The notes: a model not told the origin generated them from the sequence alone. Positions 1 through 9,937 are shown, counted from the stretch's first letter. The stretch: 64,000 nt of DNA from Salana multivorans (GCF_003751805.1 NZ_RKHQ01000002.1:248001-312000); one strand, 5' to 3'. Translations and numbers: made by a program.

Positions 1-1020
1 GCCGGCCCCGCCGAGGAGGTGCCCCGTCATCGACTTGGTGCCCGACACGATGACCTCACCCATGACGTTCGCGATCGCCTGCGCCTCGCCGATGTCGCCG
101 GCGGGCGTCGACGTCGCGTGCGCGTTGGCGTGCACGATGTCGGCGCCGGTGAGTCCGGCCGCCTCCAGCGCGGTGCGCATGGCGCGGGACTGGCCGTCGG
201 GGTCGGGGGCGGCGATGTCGCCGGCGTCGGAGCTGATCCCGGCACCGGCGATGCGGCCGTAGATCGTGGCGCCGCGCGCGCGGGCGTACTCCTCGCTCTC
301 GAGGACGACGATGCCGGCGCCCTCGCCGAGGACGAAGCCGTCGCGCGTCGCGTCGTAGGGCCGGGACGCGGTCGCGGGGGAGTCGTTGCGGGTCGAGAGG
401 GCCTGCATCCGGGCGAACGCGGCGATCGGCAGCGGGTGGATGCACGCCTCGGTGCCGCCGGCGACGACGACGTCGGCGCGGCCGTCGCGGATCATCTGCG
501 CGGCGTAGGCGATGGCCTCGGCGCCGGAGGCGCAGGCGGAGACGGTGGCGTGGGCGCCGGCCTTCGCGCCGAGCGCGATCGAGACGTAGGCGGCGGCGGA
601 GTTCGGCATGAGCATGGGGACGGTCAGGGGGTGCACCCGGCGGGCGCCCTTCTCCTTGAGCGTGTCCCAGCCGTTCATCAGGGTCCACAGGCCGCCGAGG
701 CCGGTGCCGATGACGACGCCGAGCCGCAGGCCGTCGACCTCGGGCTCGCCGGCGTGCGCCCACGCCTCGCGGGCGGCGACCATGGCGACCTGGGCCGAGC
801 GGTCCATCTTCCGGGTCTCGGGCACCGAGAGCGTCTCGGCCGGCTCGACGGCGAGCTCGCCGGCGAACCGCACGGGCAGCTCGTGCTGCTCCATCCACTC
901 CCGCTCGATGGTGGCGATCCCGGAGGTGCCGGCCAGCGCCGCGCTCCAGGTGTCCGCGACGTTCCCGCCGAGAGGGGACGTCGCCCCGAGTCCGGTGACG
1001 ACGACGTTGCGCTCGCTCAA
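1..1020 (-). CDS. fabF: 3-oxoacyl-ACP synthase II (KAS II), C-terminus cut by window edge
   Basis: Condenses malonyl-ACP with a growing acyl-ACP in the cytosolic type II fatty acid cycle. The first 340 residues are visible. They begin MSERNVVVTGLGATSPLGGN, typical of KAS II, and contain the active-site Cys163 in VSACASGAEA, His301 in NAHATST (the usual NAHGTST with Gly to Ala) and the KSMTGHLLGGAG segment at the window edge. The start is TTG at 1020, chosen because GGAGAG lies just upstream and the family N-terminus begins there. It is the last visible gene of fabD-fabH-acpP-fabF, about 100 bp after acpP. Confidence 0.95.
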   Translation of the reverse strand, partial: MSERNVVVTGLGATSPLGGNVADTWSAALAGTSGIATIEREWMEQHELPVRFAGELAVEPAETLSVPETRKMDRSAQVAMVAAREAWAHAGEPEVDGLRLGVVIGTGLGGLWTLMNGWDTLKEKGARRVHPLTVPMLMPNSAAAYVSIALGAKAGAHATVSACASGAEAIAYAAQMIRDGRADVVVAGGTEACIHPLPIAAFARMQALSTRNDSPATASRPYDATRDGFVLGEGAGIVVLESEEYARARGATIYGRIAGAGISSDAGDIAAPDPDGQSRAMRTALEAAGLTGADIVHANAHATSTPAGDIGEAQAIANVMGEVIVSGTKSMTGHLLGGAG

Positions 1021-1120
1021 GGTGCTCTCCGTTGGCTCAGGGGGTCGAGAGTGTCAGGTCAGGGTGACGAGGTGCCTGCTGGGGCCCCGGTCGGGGCCCC
1101 AGCGGCAAGGACGCGCTGGC

Positions 1121-1369
1121 TCAGGCCTGGGCGCCGACGATGAAGCTGACGGCGTCGCCGACGGTCACGAGGTTCTTGACCTCGTCGTCCGGGATGGTGA
1201 CCTCGAACTTCTCCTCGGCCTGCGCGACGATCGTCATCATCGACAGCGAGTCGATGTCGAGGTCGTCCGTGAAGGACTTGTCGAGCTCGATCGAGTCGAC
1301 CGGGAGGCCCGTCTCCTCGTTGACGATCTCGGCGAGGCCGGCGAGGACCTCATCGTTGTTCAGAGCCAT
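1121..1369 (-). CDS. acpP: acyl carrier protein
   Basis: An 82-residue acidic carrier protein that holds acyl intermediates on a 4'-phosphopantetheine arm. Ser41 in DIDSLSMM is the attachment site. The DSLS form (rather than DSLD) is typical of actinobacterial AcpM-like proteins. The length and the three-helix pattern fit the family. AAGGAGAG sits 5 nt before the ATG. It lies between fabH and fabF and is presumably co-transcribed with them from the promoter before fabD. Confidence 0.97.
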   Translation of the reverse strand: MALNNDEVLAGLAEIVNEETGLPVDSIELDKSFTDDLDIDSLSMMTIVAQAEEKFEVTIPDDEVKNLVTVGDAVSFIVGAQA

Positions 1370-1456
1370 GTTCTCTCCTTGTAGTGGTGCACCGCGGGTT
1401 CTCGCGGCACGGTCGAACGGTCTAGCTGTCGAGCGGATGCTACGGGGACAAGTCTC

Positions 1457-2485
1457 TCAGGGCAGGACGACGACCTGCGCCGCGAAGGCCATCCCGGCGC
1501 CGAACCCGATCTGCAGGGCGACCTGGCCCGAGCGGGCCTGCCCCTCGCGCAGCAGGCGCTCGGTCGCGAGCGGGATCGAGGCGGCGGACGTGTTGCCCGT
1601 CTCGGCGATGTCGCGGGCGACGACGACGTCCTCGCGCAGCCCCAGCATCTTCACGACCTGGTCGGTGATCCGCATGTTCGCCTGGTGCGGGATGAACACG
1701 TCGACGTCCTCGAGCGAGAGGCCGGCCGCCTCGACGGCGCGACGCGCGATCTCGGGGACGTTCGAGATGACCCACTTGAACACGCTGGGTCCCTGCTGGC
1801 GGATCGTCGGCCACTCGGTGGCGATCGTGTCGGCGACGGCGTCCTCGTGCGTCTCGCCGCGCAGCTCGAGCCAGGTCCGCGTCTGGTGGATCAGCCCGGC
1901 GAGCGTGCCGTCGGCCCCCCACACCGTCGGGCCGATGCCCGGGGTGTCGGACGGGCCGACCACGGCGGCGCCGGCACCGTCGCCGAGCAGGAACGAGATG
2001 GAGCGGTCGGTCGGGTCGATGTAGTCGCTCATCCGCTCGACGCCGACGACGAGCACGTGCCGCGCCTGGCCCGAGCGGACCAGGGCGTCGGCCTGGCCGA
2101 CGCCGTAGCAGTAGCCGGCGCAGGCGGCCGAGATGTCGTACGCGGCGGCGGGCGTCGCGCCGATCTCGGCGGCGACCCGGGCCGCGAGGGCCGGCGTCTG
2201 CTCGAAGTAGGTGACCGTCCCGAGCAGGACGACGTCGATCTGGTCGGCCGTGACCCCGGCCGCCTCGAGCGCGTCGTTCGCTGCGGCGACCGCCATGTCG
2301 AGGATCGACGTCTCCGGGTTCGCCCGGCGACGCGTCCGGATCCCGGTGCGCTGCTGGATCCACTCGTCCGAGGAGTCGATCGGGCCGACGATCTCCTCGT
2401 TCGGCACCACGCGCTCGCCGCGGAAGCCGCCGACGCCGAGGATGCGCGTCCCGGCAATCGGCTGGATGGGGGTGATCGTCGTCAT
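1457..2485 (-). CDS. fabH: 3-oxoacyl-ACP synthase III (KAS III)
   Basis: Starts fatty acid chains by condensing an acyl-CoA primer with malonyl-ACP; in actinobacteria branched primers are common, which I infer but cannot read from sequence. 342 residues, normal length. The catalytic triad is visible: Cys122 in AACAGYCYG, His267 in IPHQANMRI and Asn298 in ETGNTSAAS. It begins 70 bp after the fabD stop with a GAGGA ribosome binding site, and is followed by acpP in the same operon. Confidence 0.96.
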   Translation of the reverse strand: MTTITPIQPIAGTRILGVGGFRGERVVPNEEIVGPIDSSDEWIQQRTGIRTRRRANPETSILDMAVAAANDALEAAGVTADQIDVVLLGTVTYFEQTPALAARVAAEIGATPAAAYDISAACAGYCYGVGQADALVRSGQARHVLVVGVERMSDYIDPTDRSISFLLGDGAGAAVVGPSDTPGIGPTVWGADGTLAGLIHQTRTWLELRGETHEDAVADTIATEWPTIRQQGPSVFKWVISNVPEIARRAVEAAGLSLEDVDVFIPHQANMRITDQVVKMLGLREDVVVARDIAETGNTSAASIPLATERLLREGQARSGQVALQIGFGAGMAFAAQVVVLP

Positions 2486-2555
2486 GACTCGGTCCTCGAT
2501 CGGGTACGGGGGAGGTCGGGTGCTGCTGGATCGGATCGTGCGGTCGGTCGCGTGC

Positions 2556-3503
2556 TCAGCCGTGCTCGGCCGCGTGCTCGGCGACGAACGCGCGGGCGGC
2601 GTCGATGTCGTCCGGACCCTTGATCGCGAGCCGGGCCACGTCCGGAAGCGTACGCCGCGCGAGGCCCGTGAGGACGCCGCCGGGCGCGAGCTCGAGGATG
2701 CCCGTGACGCCGAGCTCGGCCAGGCGCTCCTGGCACAGGTCCCACCGCACGGGGGAGGTGATCTGCGACGCGAGCCGGCGCAGCGCCTCGGCCGCGTCCG
2801 TGACGACGGTGCCGTCGGCGTTCGACAGCAGGGCGACGCGCGGGTCGTTCGCCGGCCAGCCCGTCACGATGTCCTCGAACGCGACGCGGGCGCTGCCCAT
2901 GAGCGGGGTGTGGAACGCGCCGGCCACCTGGAGCGGCATGATCCGCGCCTTGGCCGGCGGGGCGTCGACGAGCGCCGCGATCGCCTCGTGGGCGCCGGCC
3001 GCGACCACCTGGCCGCCGCCGTTGACGTTCGCCGGCCAGGCGCCGGCGGCCGCGATGGCCGCCTCGACCTCGTCGCTGTCGCCGCCGAGCACCGCCGCCA
3101 TCCCGGAGGGGTTCTCGGCCGCGGCCTGCGCCATGAGCGCGGCGCGGCGCGAGACGAGCGCGACCGCCTCGTCGTCGGCCATCATCCCGGCGGCGGCGAC
3201 GGCGCTGAACTCGCCGACCGAGTGCCCGGCGACGACGCCGGCGACCTCGGCGACGTCCCGCCCGTCGAGGACGGCGCGCAGCGCCATGAGGGACGTCGCG
3301 ACGATGAGCGGCTGCGCGATCGCGGTGTCCCGGATCGTGTCGGCGTCACTCGTCGTGCCGTGGCCGACGAGATCGATCCCGCTGGCCCGGGCGGCGGCGG
3401 CGAGGTGGTCGGCGGCGCCGGGGACCTCGAGCCATGCCGTGAGCATGCCGGGGGTCTGGGCGCCCTGGCCGGGCGCGACGATCGCAAGCATGGTGACAAG
3501 CAT
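2556..3503 (-). CDS. fabD: malonyl-CoA:ACP transacylase
   Basis: Loads malonyl groups onto ACP. The 315-residue reading starts MLVTMLAIVAPGQGAQTPGM. The nucleophile elbow is GHSVG with Ser95, the oxyanion loop is GQGAQ at 13-17, and the catalytic His is near residue 198 in GAFHTPLM. An alternative ATG at 3491 gives 311 residues; the longer upstream extension of the open frame lacks family similarity. First structural gene of the operon. A palindrome shared with the fasR promoter lies 56-74 bp upstream, inside the end of the regulator gene. Confidence 0.94.
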   Translation of the reverse strand: MLVTMLAIVAPGQGAQTPGMLTAWLEVPGAADHLAAAARASGIDLVGHGTTSDADTIRDTAIAQPLIVATSLMALRAVLDGRDVAEVAGVVAGHSVGEFSAVAAAGMMADDEAVALVSRRAALMAQAAAENPSGMAAVLGGDSDEVEAAIAAAGAWPANVNGGGQVVAAGAHEAIAALVDAPPAKARIMPLQVAGAFHTPLMGSARVAFEDIVTGWPANDPRVALLSNADGTVVTDAAEALRRLASQITSPVRWDLCQERLAELGVTGILELAPGGVLTGLARRTLPDVARLAIKGPDDIDAARAFVAEHAAEHG

Positions 3504-3552
3504 GCCGGTCCCCGGACCCCCGAACCGGGTCACGACGACGACGAACCCGTCC

Positions 3553-4731
3553 TCACGACTTTGTAGGAAACCTACGGATCTGGGCGGGCTCGCGCAGGCG
3601 GCCGAGCACGAGTGCGATCTGCAGCACAAAACCCTCGCGCGCATCGGTCGGGTCCCACCCCGAGAGCTGCGCGATCCGGCGCAGCCGGTAGCGAACGGTG
3701 TTGGGGTGGACGAACAGCGCGCGGGCCGCCGCCTCGAGCGAGCGACCCGACTCCAGGTAGGACGCGAGCGTCTCCACGAGCGGTCCGGACGCCGCGGCGA
3801 GCGGCGCGTACACGGTCGTGCGCAGCACCTCGACGGCCTCGGTGTCGCCGGACAGCGCGCGCTCCGGGAGGAAGTCGCTCGCCTGCGCCGGGCGCGGGGC
3901 GTCGGGCCAGCCGCGAGCCGCCGCGAGGCCGGCGAGGGCGCCGCGCGCCGACTGGCTGGCCTCGAGCACGGTCGGCACGACGGGGCCGAGCACGACGGGG
4001 CCGTCGCCCAGCAGCGGCACGAGCGAGGTCGCGGCCGCGCGCAGGTCGCCCTGCCCGCCGAGGACGAGCACGACGCGGTCCCCGTGGATGCCGACGAGCG
4101 CGTCGCCGGCGGCCCGGCGGGCGGTGCGCCGCAGCTCGACCGAGCTGTCCTCGGCGCTCGGCAGGGCGCCGGCCACGACGACGACGGGGGTGGTCGCGTC
4201 CCAGCCGAGCGTCGCGAGCCGGGAGCGCAGGGCGTCGTCGTCGTCGCCGCGCAGGATCGCGTCGACGGCGAGCGCCTCGGTCCTGGCGTCCCACGCGCCC
4301 CGCACCTCGGCGGCGCGCGCGTAGACCTCGGCGGCCGAGAAGGCGACCTCGCGGGAGTAGATGAGGACGGCCTCGCGCAGCTCGGACTCCCGCTCGCCGG
4401 AGGCGATCTCGCTCGTGTGGGCCTCGACGACCTCGACCAGCAGCCGCACGAGCGACAGCGTGTGCTGCAGCGACATCGAGCGGATGAGCTCGGGCGGCGC
4501 GGCCCGGAAGATCTCCGAGGCGTTGTACGTCGTGGGCGCCGGGTTCTCGTACCAGTCGATGAACGCGCTGATGCCGGAGGCCGCCACCAGCCCGATCCAC
4601 GAGCGGTCCTCGGCAGGCAGCGCCCGGTACCAGACGGACTCGGCGTCCAGCCGCTTCATCGCCGCCGCGGTGAGGAGGTCGCTGCGCTGGCGCAGGCGCC
4701 GGATCGTCTCGGCTTGGGCCTGGAGTCTCAC
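3553..4731 (-). CDS. PucR-family transcriptional regulator, FasR-like
   Basis: A 392-residue regulator with the PucR layout: a GGDEF-like middle region and a C-terminal PucR helix-turn-helix (ARALFVHPNTVRYRLRRIAQ, about residues 340-360). In Streptomyces coelicolor, FasR is a PucR-type activator encoded directly upstream of fabD-fabH-acpP-fabF; this gene has the same family, position and orientation, so the same role is inferred. Start is GTG at 4731 without a clear ribosome binding site. A palindrome 21 bp upstream recurs before fabD and may be its own binding site. It is not related to the TetR-type FasR of Corynebacterium. Confidence 0.88.
   Translation of the reverse strand: MRLQAQAETIRRLRQRSDLLTAAAMKRLDAESVWYRALPAEDRSWIGLVAASGISAFIDWYENPAPTTYNASEIFRAAPPELIRSMSLQHTLSLVRLLVEVVEAHTSEIASGERESELREAVLIYSREVAFSAAEVYARAAEVRGAWDARTEALAVDAILRGDDDDALRSRLATLGWDATTPVVVVAGALPSAEDSSVELRRTARRAAGDALVGIHGDRVVLVLGGQGDLRAAATSLVPLLGDGPVVLGPVVPTVLEASQSARGALAGLAAARGWPDAPRPAQASDFLPERALSGDTEAVEVLRTTVYAPLAAASGPLVETLASYLESGRSLEAAARALFVHPNTVRYRLRRIAQLSGWDPTDAREGFVLQIALVLGRLREPAQIRRFPTKS
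3559..3577 (-). promoter_or_regulatory. candidate FasR operator before fabD
   Basis: On the minus strand the site reads CCGTAGGTTTCCTACAAAG, with the palindrome GTAGG-TTT-CCTAC. It shares GTRG-N3-TCCYACAAAG with the site at 4752-4770 before the regulator gene. It lies in the last codons of that gene, 56 bp before the fabD start. Binding is inference. Confidence 0.5.
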
Positions 4732-4751
4732 GGGCCGAGCCTACGCGTCGC

Positions 4752-4770
4752 CTTTGTGGGAGTGCCACAA
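4752..4770 (-). promoter_or_regulatory. candidate autoregulatory operator before the FasR-like gene
   Basis: Minus strand TTGTGGCACTCCCACAAAG, an inverted repeat TTGTGG-N5-CCACAA placed 21 bp before the GTG start at 4731. It matches the fabD-proximal site at 3559-3577 over GTRG-N3-TCCYACAAAG. Confidence 0.5.
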
Positions 4771-4784
4771 GTCGGACGGAATGC

Positions 4785-4820
4785 GAACGCGCCGCACCCC
4801 GGGTGGGGTGCGGCGCGTTC
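4785..4820 (-). terminator. strong hairpin downstream of aceE
   Basis: Perfect 16-bp stem (4785-4800 with 4805-4820) and a 4-nt loop, 30 bp after the aceE stop. No T-run follows, as is common in high-GC actinobacteria. It separates aceE from the regulator gene. Confidence 0.8.
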
Positions 4821-4849
4821 GGTGACCGCTCGGCGGTCGGGACCGGTGG

Positions 4850-7600
4850 TTACGCGTCGCCGCCGGCGGAGCCGGTCGTGCCGGCCGTGACGTCGAGCAG
4901 GCGGTACTTCTCGACGGCCTGGGCCGGCACGTCGGCCGCGACCTGGCCGCGGCGGGCGAGTGACTGCAGCGCCTTCGTCACGACCGACTGCGTGTCGATG
5001 AGGAAGTGACGGCGCACGGCCGGGCGGGTGTCGGACAGACCGAAGCCGTCGGCGCCGAGCACGGCGTAGTCGCCCGGGACCCACTGGCGGATCTGGTCGG
5101 CCACGAGGTGGTCGTAGTCGCTCGTCGCGATGAACGGACCCTCGGCGTCGGCGAGCTTTCGCGTGACGAACGGCGTGCGGACCTCGCGCTCGGGGTGGAC
5201 GAACGCGTCCCGCTCGGCGGCGAGCGCGTCGCGACGCAGCTCCGACCAGGACGTCACGGACCAGGCGCCCGCGCGCACGCCCCAGTCCCGCTCGAGGATC
5301 TCGCGGGCCTCGAGGATCCACGGGACCGCGACGCCGGACGCGAGGAGCTGGACCACGGGACCGTCGCCGTCCTGCGGGGCCTGGATCTGGTAGAGGCCGC
5401 GCAGGATGCCGTCGACGTCGACCCCCTCCGGCTCCGCCGGCTGGACCATCGGCTCGTTGTACACGGTGAGGTAGTAGATGACGTCCTCGGGTCGGGCGTC
5501 GCCGAGGATGCCGCGCCCGTCGTTGCTGCCGTACATGCGCTCGATGCCGTCGCGCACGATGTGGCGGATCTCGTACCCGTAGGCCGGGTCGTAGTGGACG
5601 ACGGCGGTGTTCGTGCCGGCGATGAGCGGGGAGTGCCCGTCGGCGTGCTGGAGGCCCTCGCCCGTGAGCGTGGTCCGTCCGGCGGTCGCGCCGATGAGGA
5701 AGCCGCGCGTCATCTGGTCGCCGGCTGCCCAGAACTGGTCGCCCGTGCGCTGGAACCCGAACATCGAGTAGTAGATGTAGAACGGCACGAGGACCTCGCC
5801 GTGCGTGGCGTAGGACGTGCCGACCGCCTGGAACGCCGAGGCGGAGCCGGCCTCGTTGATGCCGGTGTGCATGATCTGCCCGGCCGGGGACTCCTTGTAG
5901 CTGAGCATCAGCTCGCGGTCGACGGCGAGGTAGTTCTGGCCGAGCGTGTTGAAGATCTTCGCGGACGGGAAGATCGCGTCGAGACCGAAGGTGCGGGCCT
6001 CGTCCGGGATGATCGGGACGATCCGCCGGCCGAAGTCCTTGTCCTTGACGAGGTCCTTGAACAGCCGGACGAACGCCATCGTCGTGGCGACCTCCTGCTG
6101 GCCCGAGCCCTTCGCGAGCATCGAGTACGCCTTGTCGCCGGGCAGCGTCACCTCGGTGAAGGTGGAGCGGCGCTCGGGCTGGAACCCGCCGAGCTCGCGG
6201 CGGCGCTCGAGCATGTACTTGATCTCCTCGGCCTCGAAGCCGGGGTGGAAGTACGGCGGGAGGTAGGGGTTCTCCTGGAGCTGCGCGTCCGTCAGCGGGA
6301 TCTCGAGCGCGTCGCGCAGGAGCATCGCGTCCTCGGGCTTGAGCTTCTTCATCTGGTGCGTCGCGTTGCGGGCCGCGAAGTGCGGGCCGAGGCCGTAGCC
6401 CTTGACGGTGTGCGCGAGCACGACGGTCGGGCGGCCGGTCGTCTCGACGGCGGCCTTGTAGGCGGCGTAGATCTTGCGCGTGTCGTGGCCGCCGCGCTTC
6501 ATGGCCCAGATGTCGTCGTCGCTCAGGTCGGCGACCATGGCCTTGGTGCGCGGGTCGCGACCGAAGAAGTTGTCGCGGATGAACGCGCCGGACTCGGCGC
6601 GGTACGTCTGCATGTCGCCGTCCGTCGTCGTCGACATGATGTCGACGAGGGCGCCGTCGGTGTCCCTGGCGAGCAGGTCGTCCCACTCGCGGCCCCACAC
6701 GACCTTGATGACGTTCCAGCCGGCGCCGTGGAAGAAGCCCTCGAGCTCGGTGATGATCGAGCCGTTGCCGCGGACCGGGCCGTCGAGGCGCTGGAGGTTG
6801 CAGTTGACGACGAACGTGAGGTTGTCGAGCTTCTGCTGGGCGGCGAGCTGGAGCATGCCGCGCGACTCGGGCTCGTCCATCTCCCCGTCGCCGAGGAAGG
6901 CCCACACGCGCTGCTGCGAGGTGTCCTTGATGCCGCGCAGGTGCAGGTACTTGTTGGTCCAGGCCTGGTAGATCGCGCCGGACGGGCCGAGGCCCATCGA
7001 GACGGTCGGGAACTGCCAGAAGTCCGGCATGAGGCGCGGGTGCGGGTAGGAGGGGAGCCCGCCGGCCGGGTGGCTCAGCTCCTGGCGGAAGCCGTCGAGG
7101 CGGTCGGCCGAGAGGCGACCCTCGAGGAACGCGCGGGCGTACATGCCGGGGGAGGCGTGGCCCTGGAAGTAGATCTGGTCCCCGCCGCCCGGGTGGTCCA
7201 TCCCGCGGAAGAAGTGGTTGAGGCCGACCTCGTACAGCGTCGCGACGGACGCGTAGGAGGAGATGTGGCCGCCGACGGCGATCCCGGGGCGCTGGGCGCG
7301 GGTCACCATGACGGCCGAGTTCCAGCGCAGGTAGTCGCGGTAGCGGTTCTCGATCGCCTCGTCGCCCGGGAACTCCGGCTCGTCCGCGACGTCGATCGTG
7401 TTGATGTGCGGCGTCGTCACGACGTTCGGCACCTGCAGCCCGCGCTTCGTCGCGTGCGTGAGGACCGAGGAGACGACGCCGGCGGCATGCTTCTCGCCCC
7501 GGGCGTCGACCATCGCATCGAGCGACTCGAGCCACTCGTTCTGCTCCTCGACGTCCTCGACGACGCCGACGCCCTCGGCCTTGGAGTCACCTGTGGTCAC
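4850..7600 (-). CDS. aceE: pyruvate dehydrogenase E1 component, homodimeric type
   Basis: Thiamine-diphosphate enzyme that decarboxylates pyruvate and passes the acetyl unit to the E2 lipoyl domain of the pyruvate dehydrogenase complex. 916 residues, normal for the single-chain AceE type. The ThDP motif [10 protein letters not shown] ending in VVNCN is at about residues 235-263; substrate-pocket segments such as [20 protein letters not shown] are conserved. Start is GTG at 7600 with AAGGGAG 10 nt upstream. E2 and E3 are not encoded nearby, as usual in actinobacteria. A TAGGCT box at 7703-7708 (minus) is a plausible −10. Confidence 0.97.
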   Translation of the reverse strand: MTTGDSKAEGVGVVEDVEEQNEWLESLDAMVDARGEKHAAGVVSSVLTHATKRGLQVPNVVTTPHINTIDVADEPEFPGDEAIENRYRDYLRWNSAVMVTRAQRPGIAVGGHISSYASVATLYEVGLNHFFRGMDHPGGGDQIYFQGHASPGMYARAFLEGRLSADRLDGFRQELSHPAGGLPSYPHPRLMPDFWQFPTVSMGLGPSGAIYQAWTNKYLHLRGIKDTSQQRVWAFLGDGEMDEPESRGMLQLAAQQKLDNLTFVVNCNLQRLDGPVRGNGSIITELEGFFHGAGWNVIKVVWGREWDDLLARDTDGALVDIMSTTTDGDMQTYRAESGAFIRDNFFGRDPRTKAMVADLSDDDIWAMKRGGHDTRKIYAAYKAAVETTGRPTVVLAHTVKGYGLGPHFAARNATHQMKKLKPEDAMLLRDALEIPLTDAQLQENPYLPPYFHPGFEAEEIKYMLERRRELGGFQPERRSTFTEVTLPGDKAYSMLAKGSGQQEVATTMAFVRLFKDLVKDKDFGRRIVPIIPDEARTFGLDAIFPSAKIFNTLGQNYLAVDRELMLSYKESPAGQIMHTGINEAGSASAFQAVGTSYATHGEVLVPFYIYYSMFGFQRTGDQFWAAGDQMTRGFLIGATAGRTTLTGEGLQHADGHSPLIAGTNTAVVHYDPAYGYEIRHIVRDGIERMYGSNDGRGILGDARPEDVIYYLTVYNEPMVQPAEPEGVDVDGILRGLYQIQAPQDGDGPVVQLLASGVAVPWILEAREILERDWGVRAGAWSVTSWSELRRDALAAERDAFVHPEREVRTPFVTRKLADAEGPFIATSDYDHLVADQIRQWVPGDYAVLGADGFGLSDTRPAVRRHFLIDTQSVVTKALQSLARRGQVAADVPAQAVEKYRLLDVTAGTTGSAGGDA

Positions 7601-7869
7601 AGTGCTACCGCTCCCTTGCTATCAGTCACGACCGCGTCGGGCAGGAGCCGCTGGTCGACGCTGCCGCGGGTCGGGGCGCGCGATCGTGGGCACGCCACTG
7701 TCAGCCTACCCACGCCGGGGCTCGTTCTCGGACCCAGGAGCCGAATGTGACGGTAGTCTCCGGGGAGCATGTGACGCACGGCACCGCGGGTGTCCCGCGG
7801 CACGCGACACGGCTGGCCGGGCCGCAGGCCCGGCAGCGGACAGACGGCACAGACACGAAGGGGCAGGGA

Positions 7870-8295
7870 GTGACAGGGACGACGAGCCCGGCGGGCTCGG
7901 AAGCCGCGCGGTTCGGTTTCACCGAGGGACAGGTCATCCAGGAGTGGGGCTACGACGACGACGTCGACGCGGCCCTGCGCGAGGCCATCGAGGACCTCGG
8001 GGTCGAGCTGGTGGACGAGGACTACGACGACGTCACGGACTCGGCCATCGTGTGGTGGCGCTCCGACGACGGCGACTCGACCGACCTCGAGGACCTCCTG
8101 GTCGACGTCGGCGCCGCACTCGACGACGGCGGTCTCGTGTGGCTCCTCGTGCCCAAGGCGGGGCAGCCGGGTCACGTCGCCCCGTCCGAGCTGGGCGAGT
8201 CGGCGCGCACCGCCGGCCTGCAGCCGACGTCCTCCATCGCCGCCGCGCCGGGCTGGCTCGGCATGCGGCTCGTCGCCAAGGGGCGAGGGCGCTGA
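7870..8295 (+). CDS. DUF3052 family protein
   Basis: A 141-residue acidic cytosolic protein of the actinobacterial DUF3052 family; its function is not known. The conserved opening GFTEGQVIQEWGYDDDVD, the central IVWWRSDDGD and the closing PGWLGMRLVAKGRGR are present. The frame stays open upstream to 7747, but family similarity starts near the GTG at 7870, which follows a GGGGCAGGGA ribosome binding site. A TAGTCT box at 7754-7759 may be the promoter. Its stop overlaps the CTG start of the peroxiredoxin gene, so the two are probably translationally coupled. Confidence 0.85.
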   Translation: MTGTTSPAGSEAARFGFTEGQVIQEWGYDDDVDAALREAIEDLGVELVDEDYDDVTDSAIVWWRSDDGDSTDLEDLLVDVGAALDDGGLVWLLVPKAGQPGHVAPSELGESARTAGLQPTSSIAAAPGWLGMRLVAKGRGR

Positions 8296-8789
8296 GCCTC
8301 GCGATCGGGCGGCCCGCGCCCGAGCTCTCCCTGCTGGCGCCGTTCGGGCTGCCGCTGGAGTCGGCCGACCTGCGCGGCGCACCCGCCGTCCTCCTGTTCG
8401 TCCCGGGGGCGTTCACGCCCGTGTGCACGCAGGAGGTCGTGACGCACGCCGCGCTCGACCTCGGGTCGGCGCGGCTCGTCGTCGTCTCGTGCGACTCCGC
8501 CCCCGTCCTGGACGCGTGGCGCGCCTCGCTCGGCCTGCCGGACGTCGAGGTGGCCTCGGACTTCTGGCCGCACGGCGAGGTGGCGCGCGCGTTCGACGCC
8601 TTCCACCCGCACAGGGGCACCGCGCGGCGCCGGACCGTGCTGATGGACGAGGACGGCGTCGTCCGGTGGATCGCCGACTCGGCCGGGGGAGTGGCGCGCA
8701 CGCCCGAGCACCTGGCCCTGGCCGTCGACGCGCTCCGCGCCGGGGCGACCGGCGTCGACGCGGCGACCGACGGTAACGTGACGACGTGA
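8292..8789 (+). CDS. peroxiredoxin (AhpE-like), CTG start
   Basis: Thiol peroxidase of 165 residues that reduces hydroperoxides. The thioredoxin-fold opening IGRPAPELSLLAPFGLPLE is followed by PGAFTPVCTQE with the peroxidatic Cys; no clear resolving Cys partner is seen, so a 1-Cys AhpE-like mechanism is likely. There is no ATG, GTG or TTG near the family start. The CTG at 8292 overlaps the upstream stop as CTGA and has AAGGGG 9 nt before it, so I take it as the start. The downstream gene overlaps it by GTGA. Confidence 0.88.
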   Translation: MSLAIGRPAPELSLLAPFGLPLESADLRGAPAVLLFVPGAFTPVCTQEVVTHAALDLGSARLVVVSCDSAPVLDAWRASLGLPDVEVASDFWPHGEVARAFDAFHPHRGTARRRTVLMDEDGVVRWIADSAGGVARTPEHLALAVDALRAGATGVDAATDGNVTT

Positions 8790-9937
8790 CGACTCCCGCC
8801 GCACCGCAGTTCCCCGTGTACCCCGCGGGCACGAGCCCGGCCCCGCCGCGCAGGGCGCGCGGCGCCGAGCTACCCGCCGGGTATCCCGAGGCCGCAACGC
8901 CCTACGAGCGGCTCCCGCGCACGCTCGCCGGCTACACCTGGTGGCGGCTCGCGCTCGCGATCCTCATCGCGATCGCGGTGTTCGGCGTCGGGCAGGTGCT
9001 CGTCCTGGTTCCGATGATGATCGGTGACCCGAGCGGGCTGCTCGGGCTCGAGCAGCGCCTCGCCAGCCTCGACGCGCTCGACGTGCCGATGCTCGTCGTC
9101 GCGCTCGCGTCGCTCGCATTCATCATCCCGGGCGTGTGGTTCGGGATGTGGGTGATGCGCCTGCGGCCGGCGTGGATCGTGTCGAGCGTCGTGGGGCGGC
9201 TGCGCTGGCGCTGGATGCTGCGCTGCGGCCTCTACGCGGTCGTCATGATCGTCGTGTCGATCGGGGCGAGCATCGGGGTCGGCCTCCTGGCCGGCGACGA
9301 GCTGACGCCCGACTGGACGCCGCTGTCCCGGCTGTGGCTGCCGCTGCTCGTCATCGTGCTGCTCGTCCCGTTCCAGGCGGCCGCGGAGGAGTACGCGTTC
9401 CGCGGGGTGATGGTGCAGGCGCTCGGGTCGTGGCTGCCGCGACGCTGGTGGGCGCGCGTCGTCATCGCGCTCGTGACGACGGGGCTGTTCGTCTCGGGCC
9501 ACATGTACGAGCTGTGGGGGCTGCTCGACGTCGGCATCTTCGGGCTCGCCGCGCTGTGGCTGGTGCTGCGGACGGGCGGGCTCGAGGCGTCGATCGCGCT
9601 GCACGTCGTCAACAACGTCGTCGTGTTCGGGCTCATGGCGAGCGGGGTCTGGGGCACGACGGTGCAGAGCGCCGACGGCGGCTCCCTGATCGGCGTGCTC
9701 ATCAGCGCCGTCACGACGATCGGCTACTGCATCGCCGTCGAGCTCACCGCGCGGCGGTGGCGGATCGCGCGGACCTCGCCGTGGCCCGAGGCCGGGTCAA
9801 CGCAGGCGCCCGCGCTCCCGCTGCCCGTGACGCTCGTCCCGGTGGCGCTGGTCACGGCGGACGGCGTGGTCGACGGTCTGGTCGGGAGCGGTGGGGCCGG
9901 CGGTGGTCGGGGGCACGTGTATCCGCCCGAGCGGTAG
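8786..9937 (+). CDS. CPBP family intramembrane metalloprotease
   Basis: A 383-residue membrane protein with about eight hydrophobic segments between residues 50 and 320. The CPBP/Abi motifs are visible: EEYAFRG (EExxxR) near residue 200, a second-motif His in FVSGH, and HVVNN. Members are CAAX-protease-like or bacteriocin self-protection proteins; the substrate is unknown here. The proline-rich cytosolic N-terminus (about 45 residues) is typical of actinobacterial members. GTG start overlaps the peroxiredoxin stop by GTGA. Confidence 0.88.
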   Translation: MTTPAAPQFPVYPAGTSPAPPRRARGAELPAGYPEAATPYERLPRTLAGYTWWRLALAILIAIAVFGVGQVLVLVPMMIGDPSGLLGLEQRLASLDALDVPMLVVALASLAFIIPGVWFGMWVMRLRPAWIVSSVVGRLRWRWMLRCGLYAVVMIVVSIGASIGVGLLAGDELTPDWTPLSRLWLPLLVIVLLVPFQAAAEEYAFRGVMVQALGSWLPRRWWARVVIALVTTGLFVSGHMYELWGLLDVGIFGLAALWLVLRTGGLEASIALHVVNNVVVFGLMASGVWGTTVQSADGGSLIGVLISAVTTIGYCIAVELTARRWRIARTSPWPEAGSTQAPALPLPVTLVPVALVTADGVVDGLVGSGGAGGGRGHVYPPER

